From Candidatus Defluviibacterium haderslevense (GTDB lineage Bacteria; Bacteroidota; Bacteroidia; Chitinophagales; Saprospiraceae): a DNA stretch of 64,000 nucleotides. This document shows, in pieces, positions 55,724 to 64,000 of the stretch (position 1 is its first letter; each line of letters opens with the position of its first letter). The notes below the pieces were generated by a model, which was not told the origin of the DNA, did not search any database, and saw only the letters and a list, made by a program, of their open reading frames with translations. Location of the stretch: positions 3,423,501 through 3,487,500 of the forward strand of contig JADJRL010000003.1 of NCBI GenBank assembly GCA_016712225.1. Direction: 5' to 3'. A program made the translations under genes and the position numbers.

Positions 55724-56435
55724 GGTGCCTCATATTTTATACGAAGATAATCACATAATTGTTTTGGAGAAATATCCAGGGCTTTTATCACAAGGTGATG
55801 AGACAGGGGATCCTAATTTAGTTGACATTATTAAAGATTATTTAAGAGTTAAATACAGTAAGCCCGGCGAAATTTATGTAGGCCTGCTTCAGAGAATAGA
55901 CAGGCCAGTTGGGGGTATTATGGTGGTCGCTAAAACATCTAAGGCATTCACTAGACTTCATGATCAGATTAAAGGAAGGACTGTCGACAAATTTTATCTT
56001 GCCATGAGTAAATCTGCTCCTCCTAAAGAAGAAGATTTGTTGTTCAATTATCTATTGAAGGATAGTAAAATTAATCGTACTACGGTTCACGATATTGAAG
56101 TTCCCGGAAGCAAAGAGGCAAAATTGCGATACAAATTGCTGGGCCAAAAAGATGACAAATTCATATTTCAGATTAAATTAATTACGGGCAGATCACATCA
56201 GATCAGAGCACAGATGGCCAATATTGGATGCCCTTTAATGGGTGATGTTAAATATGGTAATGTCCTGCAGAAACCTGCCTATAATTTATGCCTGTATGCT
56301 TACCACATATCGTTTGTGCATCCGGTTCAAAAAATCAAGATGACTTTTACTAACTTTCCTAAAGGGTCAGGCTATTGGACTGGAATGGAATCTTTTTTTC
56401 CAAGGGAAGAAACATTATTGCCACAGAATATTTAA
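55722..56435 (+). CDS. RluA-family pseudouridine synthase
   Basis: A 237-aa protein starting MVPHILYEDNHIIVLEKYPG, the usual start of RluA-type catalytic domains without an S4 domain. The catalytic region is VGLLQRIDRPVGGIMVVAKT, where the Asp of RIDRPVGG (RLDxxxSG-like) is the nucleophile, and the later segments TGRSHQIRAQMA and GDVKYGN are typical. It isomerises uridine in rRNA or tRNA. The start overlaps the mqnD start on the opposite strand by two bases, so promoter and ribosome site for each gene lie inside the other. Confidence 0.92.
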   Translation: MVPHILYEDNHIIVLEKYPGLLSQGDETGDPNLVDIIKDYLRVKYSKPGEIYVGLLQRIDRPVGGIMVVAKTSKAFTRLHDQIKGRTVDKFYLAMSKSAPPKEEDLLFNYLLKDSKINRTTVHDIEVPGSKEAKLRYKLLGQKDDKFIFQIKLITGRSHQIRAQMANIGCPLMGDVKYGNVLQKPAYNLCLYAYHISFVHPVQKIKMTFTNFPKGSGYWTGMESFFPREETLLPQNI

Positions 56436-56604
56436 ATGATTAGTAAATAGTCATTGTTTTGTAGTTTACATATTTATTCATTTATTATTTGAGCAATAAG
56501 GTTTTATGTAAAATTTATGTTCAATAATATGTGATTATACCATATTTGACAATTCTTGCTTGAGGCTGAACATAAATTGAGCAAACTAATTTCCAAAATT
56601 TTTA

Positions 56605-56612
56605 TACTTTTG
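56605..56612 (+). promoter_or_regulatory. Bacteroidota -7 promoter element (TACTTTTG) for the SRP RNA
   Basis: TACTTTTG fits TAnnTTTG and lies 5 bases before the base at which the SRP RNA helix begins (56618), the expected spacing for this promoter class. Confidence 0.7.
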
Positions 56613-56617
56613 CGGCT

Positions 56618-56706
56618 GGTGAGGGTTCACGACTGGCTCCTTCTAATCCCCCAGGGTAGAAATACAGCAAGGGCGTGAAGTCGTAGCGGTGCGATGGACT
56701 CTTGCC
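56618..56706 (+). ncRNA. ffs: Signal recognition particle RNA (4.5S-type)
   Basis: The apical domain reads CCCAGGGTAGAAATACAGCAAGGG: a GAAA tetraloop flanked by the asymmetric and symmetric loops (CAGG against AGCA) that bind Ffh. The ends GGTGAGGGTTC (56618-56628) and GGACTCTTGCC (56696-56706) pair over 11 positions with several G-U pairs. A -7 promoter precedes it and a T-run (56709-56713) follows. At about 89 bases it is a short SRP RNA with no Alu domain. Confidence 0.92.
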
Positions 56707-56731
56707 ATTTTTTATTTATAAATCCCCCATT

Positions 56732-57397
56732 ATGAAGTTTTTTATAGATACAGCGAATTTAGATCAAATCAAAGAAGCTAGCGAACTTGGTATTCTTGAT
56801 GGTGTCACCACCAATCCGAGCCTTATGGCTAAGGAAGGTATTTCAGGTAAAGAAAATATCTATCGCCACTATAAAAAGATCTGTGATTTGGTTGAAGGAG
56901 ATGTCAGTGCTGAAGTGATTTCAATTGATTTAGAGGGAATGTTGAGGGAGGGCAAAGAATTGGCAGAAATAGCAGACAATATTGTTGTTAAAGTGCCAAT
57001 GACTAAGGATGGAATCAAAGCCATTTGTGAATTTACTGAATTAGGGATTAAAACCAACTGTACACTTGTATTTAGTGCAGGACAAGCTATACTTGCAGCA
57101 AAAGCGGGTGCTACTTATGTATCTCCGTTCATTGGCCGAATAGATGATTCGAATTGGGATGGCATGCAATTGATCAAAGATATTTTTGAAATTTATACTT
57201 TACAGGGATATGAGACTGAAATTTTAGCTGCATCGATTCGAAGCTCATATCAAATCGTTGAATCGGCCAAAGCAGGAGCAGATGTAGTTACTTGTCCCTT
57301 GGATGCTATTCTCGGATTACTGAAACATCCTTTGACAGATATTGGCTTGGCGAAATTTTTGGAAGACCATAAGAAAGCAGAAAGCGCAGCAAAATAA
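56732..57397 (+). CDS. Fructose-6-phosphate aldolase/small transaldolase
   Basis: A 221-aa TIM-barrel protein, start MKFFIDTANL. ILDGVTTNPSLMAKEG, the Schiff-base Lys in NIVVKVPMT (residue 87), NCTLVFSAGQAILAAKAGA and SPFIGRIDD are all signatures of the FSA/TalC subfamily. It transfers or cleaves dihydroxyacetone units in sugar-phosphate metabolism. It begins 25 bases after the SRP RNA; an in-frame earlier ATG inside that RNA is rejected. Confidence 0.94.
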   Translation: MKFFIDTANLDQIKEASELGILDGVTTNPSLMAKEGISGKENIYRHYKKICDLVEGDVSAEVISIDLEGMLREGKELAEIADNIVVKVPMTKDGIKAICEFTELGIKTNCTLVFSAGQAILAAKAGATYVSPFIGRIDDSNWDGMQLIKDIFEIYTLQGYETEILAASIRSSYQIVESAKAGADVVTCPLDAILGLLKHPLTDIGLAKFLEDHKKAESAAK

Positions 57398-57549
57398 TTT
57401 TTAGCTTCTATTGTAATTTTATTATCATGTTGTTGTAACAACATATTTCTTTTTGCTATTGCTCTCAATTGGCATTATTGGGTATTTACAATTCCGAAGT
57501 CAAGTAGACTATTTTTTGATATGAGATTTTTGATGACTAAAAAATGCTT

Positions 57550-57557
57550 TATATTTG
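57550..57557 (+). promoter_or_regulatory. Bacteroidota -7 promoter element (TATATTTG)
   Basis: A full match to TAnnTTTG, 27 bases before the ATG at 57585, followed by an A/C-rich leader (CAAAACAAAACAAAACG) without a Shine-Dalgarno sequence, as is common in this phylum. Confidence 0.7.
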
Positions 57558-57584
57558 TTCCCAAACAAAACAAAACAAAACGTA

Positions 57585-58607
57585 ATGATTATTAAAATTC
57601 TAAAATGGATAGGCATTATCTTATTAAGTTTAATTCTTATCAGTTTTTTTCTTCCTTCTAAATCACATGTTGAACGTACAGCAATACTTAAAGCACCCAC
57701 AGCTGTGATTCATAAATCAATTGCAGATTTACACCAGTGGCCGAATTGGTCGCCATGGATAAGAATGGATACAAATATTGTGCTTGAATATCAAAATAAT
57801 CTGGTAGGGAAGGGAGCCAGTTATTCCTGGAAAAGTAAAATAGTAGGGAATGGCAAATTAGAAATCATTGAAGATAGTCCGGAATTCATTAAAGCGAAAA
57901 TGGATTTTGATGGAATGGGAATTTCATTTGGGACATACACATTGAAAAACGAAGGAGAGGGAACAAAAGTTACCTGGAGTATGGATTCAGAAGGTGAAGG
58001 GATGCCTTTTTATTTTAAGCCAATAAGTAAATATTTCAATTTAATGATGGACAAAATGATTGGTCCTGACTTTGAAAAAGGTCTTCAAACTCTTGATGAA
58101 TATAGTCTGCAAATGGCTAAACTATCAAGTGGCTCTGTATTAAGTGTAGAAGAAATGACTAGTAAAAATATGATTCTAGCCCAGATGATTGGAACTTGTT
58201 CACCTAATGAGATAGGCGCCAAACTTGGAGAGATGTATGGTGCAATTAATGAGAAAATTACTCCTGAACAAATCAAGGTCGTTGGGATGCCATTAGCTAG
58301 TTATCCAGAATTTGATCCTACAGCAAAGTTGGTAAGAGTACTAGCAATGTTGCCAGTTGACAAAAAATGTAAGTCATTAAAGGAAAGTGAGGTTTATTGT
58401 TTTGAAATTATAGGTCAAAAATTAATAAAAGCAGTCTTCCAGGGACCTTATGAAAACAGCAAAATGGCATATGATGCTATAGAAGCTTACATAAAAGAAA
58501 AAGGATACGAAACCAATGGACAGCCCTACGAAGAATATGCAAATGACCCAATGGAAGTAAAGGATCCAAATTTGTTTCTTACTAATGTATATTGGCCATA
58601 CAAGTAA
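57585..58607 (+). CDS. SRPBCC-domain protein fused to a GyrI-like effector-binding domain
   Basis: A 340-aa protein with an N-terminal membrane anchor (ILKWIGIILLSLILISFFL). Residues about 30-175 form an SRPBCC/polyketide-cyclase-like lipid- or ligand-binding domain (DLHQWPNWSPWIRMD, GTYTLKNEGEGTKVTWSM). Residues about 190-340 match GyrI-like/AraC effector-binding domains (FQGPYENSKMAYDAIEAYI, PYEEYANDP, FLTNVYWPYK). No DNA-binding domain is present, so it is a ligand-binding protein and not a regulator by itself. The combination is common in Bacteroidota. It has its own promoter. Ligand unknown. Confidence 0.85.
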   Translation: MIIKILKWIGIILLSLILISFFLPSKSHVERTAILKAPTAVIHKSIADLHQWPNWSPWIRMDTNIVLEYQNNLVGKGASYSWKSKIVGNGKLEIIEDSPEFIKAKMDFDGMGISFGTYTLKNEGEGTKVTWSMDSEGEGMPFYFKPISKYFNLMMDKMIGPDFEKGLQTLDEYSLQMAKLSSGSVLSVEEMTSKNMILAQMIGTCSPNEIGAKLGEMYGAINEKITPEQIKVVGMPLASYPEFDPTAKLVRVLAMLPVDKKCKSLKESEVYCFEIIGQKLIKAVFQGPYENSKMAYDAIEAYIKEKGYETNGQPYEEYANDPMEVKDPNLFLTNVYWPYK

Positions 58608-58683
58608 TCTGGATTTAATCTTTTAATTTAAGTTGATTTAATTAGGAATTGCTAGCTTAATGACGTAATTGTTATTACGGTAA

Positions 58684-59544
58684 TTATGCCTTAGAGGCAT
58701 GTCTTTTATTGTATGCTATCCAGGATTGCAATCCGCCAGAATGTAGAAAATAGATATCGCCTGTTTGTGGATAATACTGTAAAAATTCAGTGAAAGCCAT
58801 CATTAACCGACCTGTATAAATGGGATCTAATAGTATGCTTGTATGGTCATAAAATGAGGTTATAAAAGCAAGTAGTTTTTTATTAAATCCTCCAAATGCA
58901 ACTTGAATTGATTCTTCGAGAATTATAATGCGGTTTGAAGGATCTAAATGCACTTTGCTTTTGACAGGAGATAAGCAGGCTAATTTTACATGTTGAGTTT
59001 GATTTAATATGGCATTTAGTGTGGTGCCTGATCCGTAAGCGATTGCAATGATGTTGTTTTTATGATCAAAATCTTTTGGAAATTCGGCTAATAATTTTGC
59101 AATACCCAAATCAGCAGATGGTCCGATTCCTCCTTCTCCAATCCAATAGGTATTGTTTTTTGCCATTGATTCTCCAATGGTTTCTTTTTGAGATCGGGAA
59201 ATCAAATTTAATTTGGCATTCCAAAGTAAGGCATCTTGCATGGTTGGTGACAAATTATTTTCTGGATGTCCGTAGATGTATAGTTCACAGGGAATCTTAA
59301 GTTGGTTGCATGTCCAGGCTAATGCATGAAGATGATTAGAATGAGCGCCACCAATACTCGATATATTAGTGTAGGTTGATTTTAGATAATGCAATAAATG
59401 GCCCTCTAGTTTGCGCCATTTATTTCCACTGACCACAAGATGTATCAGGTCATCTCGCTTTATACGAATGCGAAGATCTTGATAAATAATTTCTTCACAT
59501 GGACTGGGTAAAATAAATTGTGTAAGTAAATAGTTGAAGTCCAT
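58684..59544 (-). CDS. PLP-dependent D-cysteine desulfhydrase/ACC deaminase family protein
   Basis: A 286-aa fold-type II PLP enzyme. RIKRDDLIHLVVSGNKWRKL contains the likely PLP Lys in SGNKWRK, then GGAHSNHLHALAW and the phosphate loop AYGSGTTLNAIL. This is the ACC deaminase/D-cysteine desulfhydrase group, which is shorter in this lineage than the classical 330-aa enzymes. The specific substrate cannot be assigned. The LOG gene ends 9 bases upstream on the same strand, giving a two-gene unit. Confidence 0.87.
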   Translation of the reverse strand: MDFNYLLTQFILPSPCEEIIYQDLRIRIKRDDLIHLVVSGNKWRKLEGHLLHYLKSTYTNISSIGGAHSNHLHALAWTCNQLKIPCELYIYGHPENNLSPTMQDALLWNAKLNLISRSQKETIGESMAKNNTYWIGEGGIGPSADLGIAKLLAEFPKDFDHKNNIIAIAYGSGTTLNAILNQTQHVKLACLSPVKSKVHLDPSNRIIILEESIQVAFGGFNKKLLAFITSFYDHTSILLDPIYTGRLMMAFTEFLQYYPQTGDIYFLHSGGLQSWIAYNKRHASKA

Positions 59545-59553
59545 ATCTTGCTA

Positions 59554-60276
59554 CTAACTTTCACCCAACCACTTAATGGGTTTTAAAAGATTGTGTGGTC
59601 TAAGAATTGATTTAACTACAACATTTTTTTTGATGTGGTCTATAGCTTCTGAGATATCGTCCGTTACTAAAATCATATCCTTGTCTTTTTCGGCAATGGT
59701 ACCTTTGATGACCAAATCTTCAATAAAAGCAACCAGATGTCTGTGAAAAGATTTTCCAAAGAGGATGATTGGAAATCCGGTGATTTTGCCTGTTTGTATT
59801 AAGGTAAGGGCTTCAAAAAATTCATCCATAGTGCCAAATCCTCCCGGCATGACCACAAATGCATAGGAGTATTTAATTAACATGGTTTTTCTGGTGAAAA
59901 AATAATCCATATCTACATGTCGATCTAAATAGGGGTTCGGTAGTTGTTCATTGGGTAAAACGATATTGCAACCTACGCTTCTTCCGCCCACTTCCCTGGC
60001 CCCTTTATTGGCGGCTTCCATGATTCCCGGACCACCACCGGTCATTATAGTAAAACCTAGTTTTGCAATTTCAGCAGCAAGGTCTTCCGTTATCTTATAA
60101 TACATGTGTTCTTTGCTGAATCGAGCAGAACCAAAGATGGTAACACAGGGGCCAACAAAATGTAATCCCCGAATTCCTTTGAATAAGTCCCAGAAGACAT
60201 CAAGCATATATTTGAATTCTTCCCATCTGTTTAATGGTCCCTCTAAAAAATGGATATCACCTTTTTTCTTTGACAT
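59554..60276 (-). CDS. LOG-family (TIGR00730) nucleotide phosphoribohydrolase-like protein
   Basis: A 240-aa Rossmann-like protein. FTIMTGGGPGIMEAANKGA and VMPGGFGTMDEFFEAL are the two diagnostic motifs (GGGxGIMExxxxGA and PGGxGTxxE) of LOG/lysine-decarboxylase-like proteins, which cleave ribose phosphate from nucleoside monophosphates. There is no signal peptide. It is the first gene of a two-gene leftward unit with the PLP enzyme and diverges from the aminotransferase gene. Confidence 0.93.
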   Translation of the reverse strand: MSKKKGDIHFLEGPLNRWEEFKYMLDVFWDLFKGIRGLHFVGPCVTIFGSARFSKEHMYYKITEDLAAEIAKLGFTIMTGGGPGIMEAANKGAREVGGRSVGCNIVLPNEQLPNPYLDRHVDMDYFFTRKTMLIKYSYAFVVMPGGFGTMDEFFEALTLIQTGKITGFPIILFGKSFHRHLVAFIEDLVIKGTIAEKDKDMILVTDDISEAIDHIKKNVVVKSILRPHNLLKPIKWLGES

Positions 60277-60365
60277 GAGTTAATCAAATTTGAACTGCAA
60301 GATTAGAAAAAAACATTCATATTAGACTTTTTTTATATTTTACGTCCTTAAGCTAAAACCAATTC

Positions 60366-61658
60366 ATGAGCCTCAATCAAAACTTAACTTCGAAAGACAT
60401 AAATCTTGTTTCTCAAATGGCGGAAAACCTTATTCCATCAGAAATCATTAAGCTTGGTAACGAAATTAATGCAAGAAAAAGCAAGGGAGAGCAGATCTAT
60501 AATTTAACGATTGGGGATTTTGATCCTCAATTATTTCCTATACCTGTTGATTTGCGTGATTTTATTATTCAGGCTTATATGGATGGGCATACCAACTATC
60601 CTGCTGCTAATGGAGTTCAGGAATTGCGAAATGTATTGTCCAAAACTTTAAAAGAACAATTAGATCTGTCTTACTCGTCTGAGGAAATTCTGATATCAGG
60701 TGGATCCAGACCTTTGATTTATGCTGTTTACCAAACGATTTTGGATCCGGGAGATAAGGTCATCTATGCAGTTCCTTCATGGAATAATAATCATTATTGT
60801 CATTTAAATCATGCAGCTAAAATTGAACTCGAAGTTGGGCCGGAACAAAATTTTATGCCAAGGGCAGAAGATATAAAGCCTTTTATAGAAGATGCCTATT
60901 TACTGGCGCTTTGTTCACCACAAAATCCCACCGGGACTGTTTTTTCGAAAGAAGTATTGATGGATATTTCAAAGTTGGTACTTGAAGAAAATAAACGTCG
61001 TAAAGGTGTAAAAAAACCACTCTATATTCTTTATGATCAAATTTATTGGCAATTAACCTTTGGGGGACTCAAACATGAGGATCCTGTACATTTGGTTCCA
61101 GAGTTAAGAGATTACGTCATTTACATTGATGGTTTGTCAAAAGTTTATGCGGCAACGGGAGTGCGCGTAGGGTGGAGTTTTGGTCCATTAGAGGTTATTA
61201 ATAAAATGCGTGCTATATTGTCTCATGTAGGGGCATGGGCGCCTAAGGCTGAACAAATAGCCACAGCACGATTTCTAGAAAATCCAAAAGCAGTAAATGA
61301 TTATTTGAATTGGTTTAAACCCCAAGTGGAATTGAGGTTAAGACAATTGTTTGAAGGTTTTGACGGGCTCCATAAATTGGGATTGCCGATTGAAGTTATT
61401 CCACCGCAAGCAGCCATTTATTTGACCATTAGATTTCCATTAGTTGGAAAAACAACAAAAGAAGGAAAATCATTGAATGTTCAAACGGAGGTAACACAAT
61501 ATATTTTAGATGAGTGTCATGTTGCTATGGTTCCATTTAAAGCTTTCGGAGGAACGGACCAATCTGAATGGTATAGAATATCTGTTGGAACTTTGAAACT
61601 GGAAGACATACCAATTATTATTGGGAACATTCGTAAAGGATTAGAACAACTACATTAA
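60366..61658 (+). CDS. PLP-dependent aminotransferase, class I/II
   Basis: A 430-aa fold-type I aminotransferase. Visible elements are TNYPAANGVQELRNVL, ISGGSRPLIYAVYQTILDPG, ALCSPQNPTGTVFS, LYDQIYWQL and the PLP Lys in DGLSKVYAATGVRVGW. It is in the aspartate/aromatic aminotransferase superfamily; the length suggests the Bacteroidota branch with an extended N-terminus. Substrate not assignable. manC follows 26 bases after the stop, so the two may be co-transcribed, although no functional link is clear. Confidence 0.9.
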   Translation: MSLNQNLTSKDINLVSQMAENLIPSEIIKLGNEINARKSKGEQIYNLTIGDFDPQLFPIPVDLRDFIIQAYMDGHTNYPAANGVQELRNVLSKTLKEQLDLSYSSEEILISGGSRPLIYAVYQTILDPGDKVIYAVPSWNNNHYCHLNHAAKIELEVGPEQNFMPRAEDIKPFIEDAYLLALCSPQNPTGTVFSKEVLMDISKLVLEENKRRKGVKKPLYILYDQIYWQLTFGGLKHEDPVHLVPELRDYVIYIDGLSKVYAATGVRVGWSFGPLEVINKMRAILSHVGAWAPKAEQIATARFLENPKAVNDYLNWFKPQVELRLRQLFEGFDGLHKLGLPIEVIPPQAAIYLTIRFPLVGKTTKEGKSLNVQTEVTQYILDECHVAMVPFKAFGGTDQSEWYRISVGTLKLEDIPIIIGNIRKGLEQLH

Positions 61659-61683
61659 TTAAAAATAGTAAGCAGTGAATGAA

Positions 61684-62748
61684 ATGAATAAACATCATCA
61701 TGCTATCATTATGGCTGGTGGAATTGGGAGTCGATTTTGGCCGCTAAGCAGGAATCAAAAACCCAAACAATTTATAGATATTTTAGGAACGGGTAAATCA
61801 TTGATACAAATGACGTTCGATAGATTATGTCTTTGTGTTCCACAACAAAATATTTGGGTCGTCACGAATCTTGATTATTTCGAATTGGTTAAAGATCAAT
61901 TACCATTGATAGAAAGCGACCGAATTCTTTGTGAGCCATCACGTAAAAATACTGCGCCATGCATAGCCTTTGCAGCTGCGGTATTAAAAGATTTAGATCC
62001 TGAATCATCTATGCTCATTGCTCCTTCTGATCATTTGATTTTAAACGATTTGCAATTTGTTAAAGACATACATGAAGGTTTTCAATTCGTTGAATCAACT
62101 CAGGGATTATTGACATTGGGCATTCAAGCATCAAGACCCGATACAGGATATGGTTATATACACTTTAATAACTATGAAAATCAATCGCATGATATTTTTC
62201 CAGTGGTTGCATTTGTGGAGAAACCCAATCATAATTTAGCATTACAATATTTAGAAAGCGGCAATTATTTATGGAATAGTGGGATGTTTATTTGGAAAAC
62301 ATCATCCATCATAAGCGCCATGGAAGAATATACTCCAGCAATTAGTGCTTTGTTTTCTGATTTTTCAATGGATCAACTTGAACTTATTTATGATCAGGTA
62401 GAATCTATTTCTATTGACTTTGCTGTGATGGAAAAATCCAAAAATGTATATGTTAAAACGGTTGATTTTGGTTGGAGTGATTTGGGTACATGGGGTTCCT
62501 TATATCATCTTAGTAAGCAAGATGACAGACAGAATGTAATTCATTCAGATAAGCAATTATTGTATGATGTGAACCAATGCATTATTCATAGTAATACAGA
62601 TCAACTCATCGTAGTTCAGGGATTAAATGATTATATAATTATAAATACTGCAGATGTGTTGCTCATTTGTGAAAAATCAAATGAACAAAATATTAAACAA
62701 ATGGTCGCAGATGCAGCAACTCATTTTGGGAAAAACAATTTTTCCTAA
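61684..62748 (+). CDS. manC: Mannose-1-phosphate guanylyltransferase
   Basis: A 354-aa nucleotidyltransferase with AIIMAGGIGSRFWPLSR (pyrophosphorylase signature), PKQFIDILG, LIAPSDHLI, VVAFVEKPN and NYLWNSGMFIW, all as in GMP forms of the family. It makes GDP-mannose from mannose-1-phosphate and GTP, for surface glycans. The length fits GMP domains without the C-terminal isomerase. I choose ATG at 61684; GTG at 61675 in the same frame is an alternative. Confidence 0.93.
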   Translation: MNKHHHAIIMAGGIGSRFWPLSRNQKPKQFIDILGTGKSLIQMTFDRLCLCVPQQNIWVVTNLDYFELVKDQLPLIESDRILCEPSRKNTAPCIAFAAAVLKDLDPESSMLIAPSDHLILNDLQFVKDIHEGFQFVESTQGLLTLGIQASRPDTGYGYIHFNNYENQSHDIFPVVAFVEKPNHNLALQYLESGNYLWNSGMFIWKTSSIISAMEEYTPAISALFSDFSMDQLELIYDQVESISIDFAVMEKSKNVYVKTVDFGWSDLGTWGSLYHLSKQDDRQNVIHSDKQLLYDVNQCIIHSNTDQLIVVQGLNDYIIINTADVLLICEKSNEQNIKQMVADAATHFGKNNFS

Positions 62749-62790
62749 TCAGAAGATTTTGATTTTTTTATACCATCATTAGGCTCCGTC

Positions 62791-64000
62791 ATGAACATTG
62801 AAAAAAATAAATTAAATGTATTTTCCTTAACCATGATTGTGATTAGTCTGGTTATTGGAATGGGAATATTTAGAACGGCCTCTGATGCAGCATTAGCAGC
62901 GGGGACACCCGGCATTTTTTTTTGTGCCTGGATTTTTGGTGGGGTTATTGCACTATTTGGTGCACTCAGTTATGCTGAAATTGGCTCCAGGTATCCGATT
63001 ATTGGTGGGTATTATAAAATATTTTCTTACGCCTTTCATCCATCTTTAGCCTTTGCTTTAAATTGTGTTATTCTTATTTCTAATGCCGCTTCCTTAGCAG
63101 GTGTGGCTTTAATTGGCACAGAATATATCGCTCCGGTATTATCTGATCATGCTATTTCGGATCTTGGTAAATCATGGATAGCCATGTCTGCTATTCTAAC
63201 TTTTTATGGAGTGAATCTTCTGGGTTTGCGAATGAGCTCTAATACACAAAATGTATTGATGATCATTAAAATTGGGATGATACTCATATTAATTTTGTCT
63301 TTGTTTTTTATAAATCATTCAGCTGAACAAATTACAGAACAAGCAGTATCCTTGAGTTCCACTTCTATGTTAGGAGCATTTGGTGCGGCATTGGTTTCTG
63401 TTTGTTTTACATATGGAGGATATCAACAATCTATAAATTTTGGTGGGGAGGTTAATGACGCTAAAAGAGTTTTACCTCATGGAATCATTGTAGGGATATT
63501 CATCGTGATTATTCTTTATCTAACCGTTAATTATGCATATTATAAAATTATAGGTTTTGAAGAATTAAAACATGCGAAAGGTATTGCATCAATTATTGCT
63601 GAAAAAATATTTGGACCAATAGGAAAAACAGTTTTTTCTGTTTTGTTATTCACTGCTGTTTTAGCCTATGTCAATGTATTGTTGTTGAGTAATCCCAGGG
63701 TGATGTTTGCTATGGCGGATGATGGGATATTGCCAAAAATATTCCAGAAAAGGACTCAAGAGAAAGATGTTTTAATTGTAAGTTTAACAGTATTTACCTT
63801 GATTACGATCATTATACTTTTTTTTGCAAATACATTTGACAAAATACTTGGTTTTACGATGTTTCTAGACTCTATTGGAATGGCTACATCTGCTGCGACC
63901 TTATTTGTTATCAGAAAAAAAACAGCGCACCTGGACGGAACAGGAATTTATAAAATGAAATTATTTCCAATAGCTACATTAATTTTTATCAGTGCATATT
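62791..64000 (+). CDS. APC-superfamily amino-acid permease (partial, cut by window end)
   Basis: The frame from ATG at 62791 is open to the end of the window, 403 codons, so the C-terminus is missing. The start MNIEKNKLNVFSLTMIVISL leads into helix 1 with the APC substrate loop VIGMGIFRTASDAAL. About ten membrane segments are visible, including FGGVIALFGALSYAEIGSRY and the helix 6 region VCFTYGGYQQSINFGGEVND. This is the LAT/YfnA-like amino-acid transporter type. It begins 42 bases after manC. Confidence 0.88.
   Translation, partial: MNIEKNKLNVFSLTMIVISLVIGMGIFRTASDAALAAGTPGIFFCAWIFGGVIALFGALSYAEIGSRYPIIGGYYKIFSYAFHPSLAFALNCVILISNAASLAGVALIGTEYIAPVLSDHAISDLGKSWIAMSAILTFYGVNLLGLRMSSNTQNVLMIIKIGMILILILSLFFINHSAEQITEQAVSLSSTSMLGAFGAALVSVCFTYGGYQQSINFGGEVNDAKRVLPHGIIVGIFIVIILYLTVNYAYYKIIGFEELKHAKGIASIIAEKIFGPIGKTVFSVLLFTAVLAYVNVLLLSNPRVMFAMADDGILPKIFQKRTQEKDVLIVSLTVFTLITIIILFFANTFDKILGFTMFLDSIGMATSAATLFVIRKKTAHLDGTGIYKMKLFPIATLIFISAY

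Noticed and set aside
56702..56731. Ten-codon N-terminal extension of the transaldolase
   Set aside because: It overlaps the end of the SRP RNA and precedes the invariant MKFFIDTAN start of the family.

Overview
The window is 64 kb of low-GC chromosome from a Bacteroidota bacterium, most likely a member of the Saprospiria or a close relative (inference). The support is: promoters with the Bacteroidota -7 element TAnnTTTG; large secreted proteins ending in gliding-motility/type IX secretion (T9SS) C-terminal domains; SprB, PKD and Ig-like repeats; TonB receptors with carboxypeptidase-regulatory-like N-termini; DUF5689 and DUF3810 proteins; and MqnD of the futalosine menaquinone route. No phage, IS element, integrase, CRISPR array or rRNA is visible, and the window looks like ordinary chromosome.

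Layout. 1-6.75 kb: a secreted endonuclease faces a TonB receptor and a three-domain DUF5689 lipoprotein, together a likely nucleic-acid scavenging locus, followed by trmN6. 6.75-14.25 kb: a tight leftward run of seven genes (unknown protein, era, der, rfbC, rfbD, a 904-aa gliding-type protein, ribE). 14.28-18 kb: a NadR-like kinase whose 3' end is also a TPP riboswitch, then the TonB receptor it should control, then a small outer-membrane barrel protein. 18.1-43 kb: mainly giant secreted proteins. These are a metzincin protease with seven PKD domains, a 1799-aa protein with about 15 Ig-like repeats, and two 1914-aa paralogues exactly 10,055 bp apart. Between the paralogues lie a flavoprotein, a thioredoxin-like protein, ribD and an aquaporin.

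43-51.8 kb, mostly leftward: two methyltransferases, a propeller/SprB/OmpA fusion, a Kbp-like BON-LysM protein, a putative lipoprotein, tRNA-Ala(GGC), Hsp15, PPK2, a DUF58 protein and thioredoxin. 51.9-64 kb: a DUF3810 protein, a small helix-turn-helix-like protein, alanine dehydrogenase, a structured small-RNA candidate, mqnD and an RluA-type pseudouridine synthase sharing one CATG at their starts, the SRP RNA, a small transaldolase, an SRPBCC/GyrI-like protein, a D-cysteine desulfhydrase-like enzyme, a LOG protein, an aminotransferase, manC, and an amino-acid permease cut by the window end.

The points most worth a second look are the riboswitch that doubles as the 3' coding end of the kinase gene with a start-codon hairpin behind it, the mosaic divergence of the equal-length paralogues, the small-RNA candidate near 54.7 kb, and the repeat architectures of the secreted proteins. 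I saw no clear defence system or other wholly new system. All functional calls come from reading motifs, without a database search.
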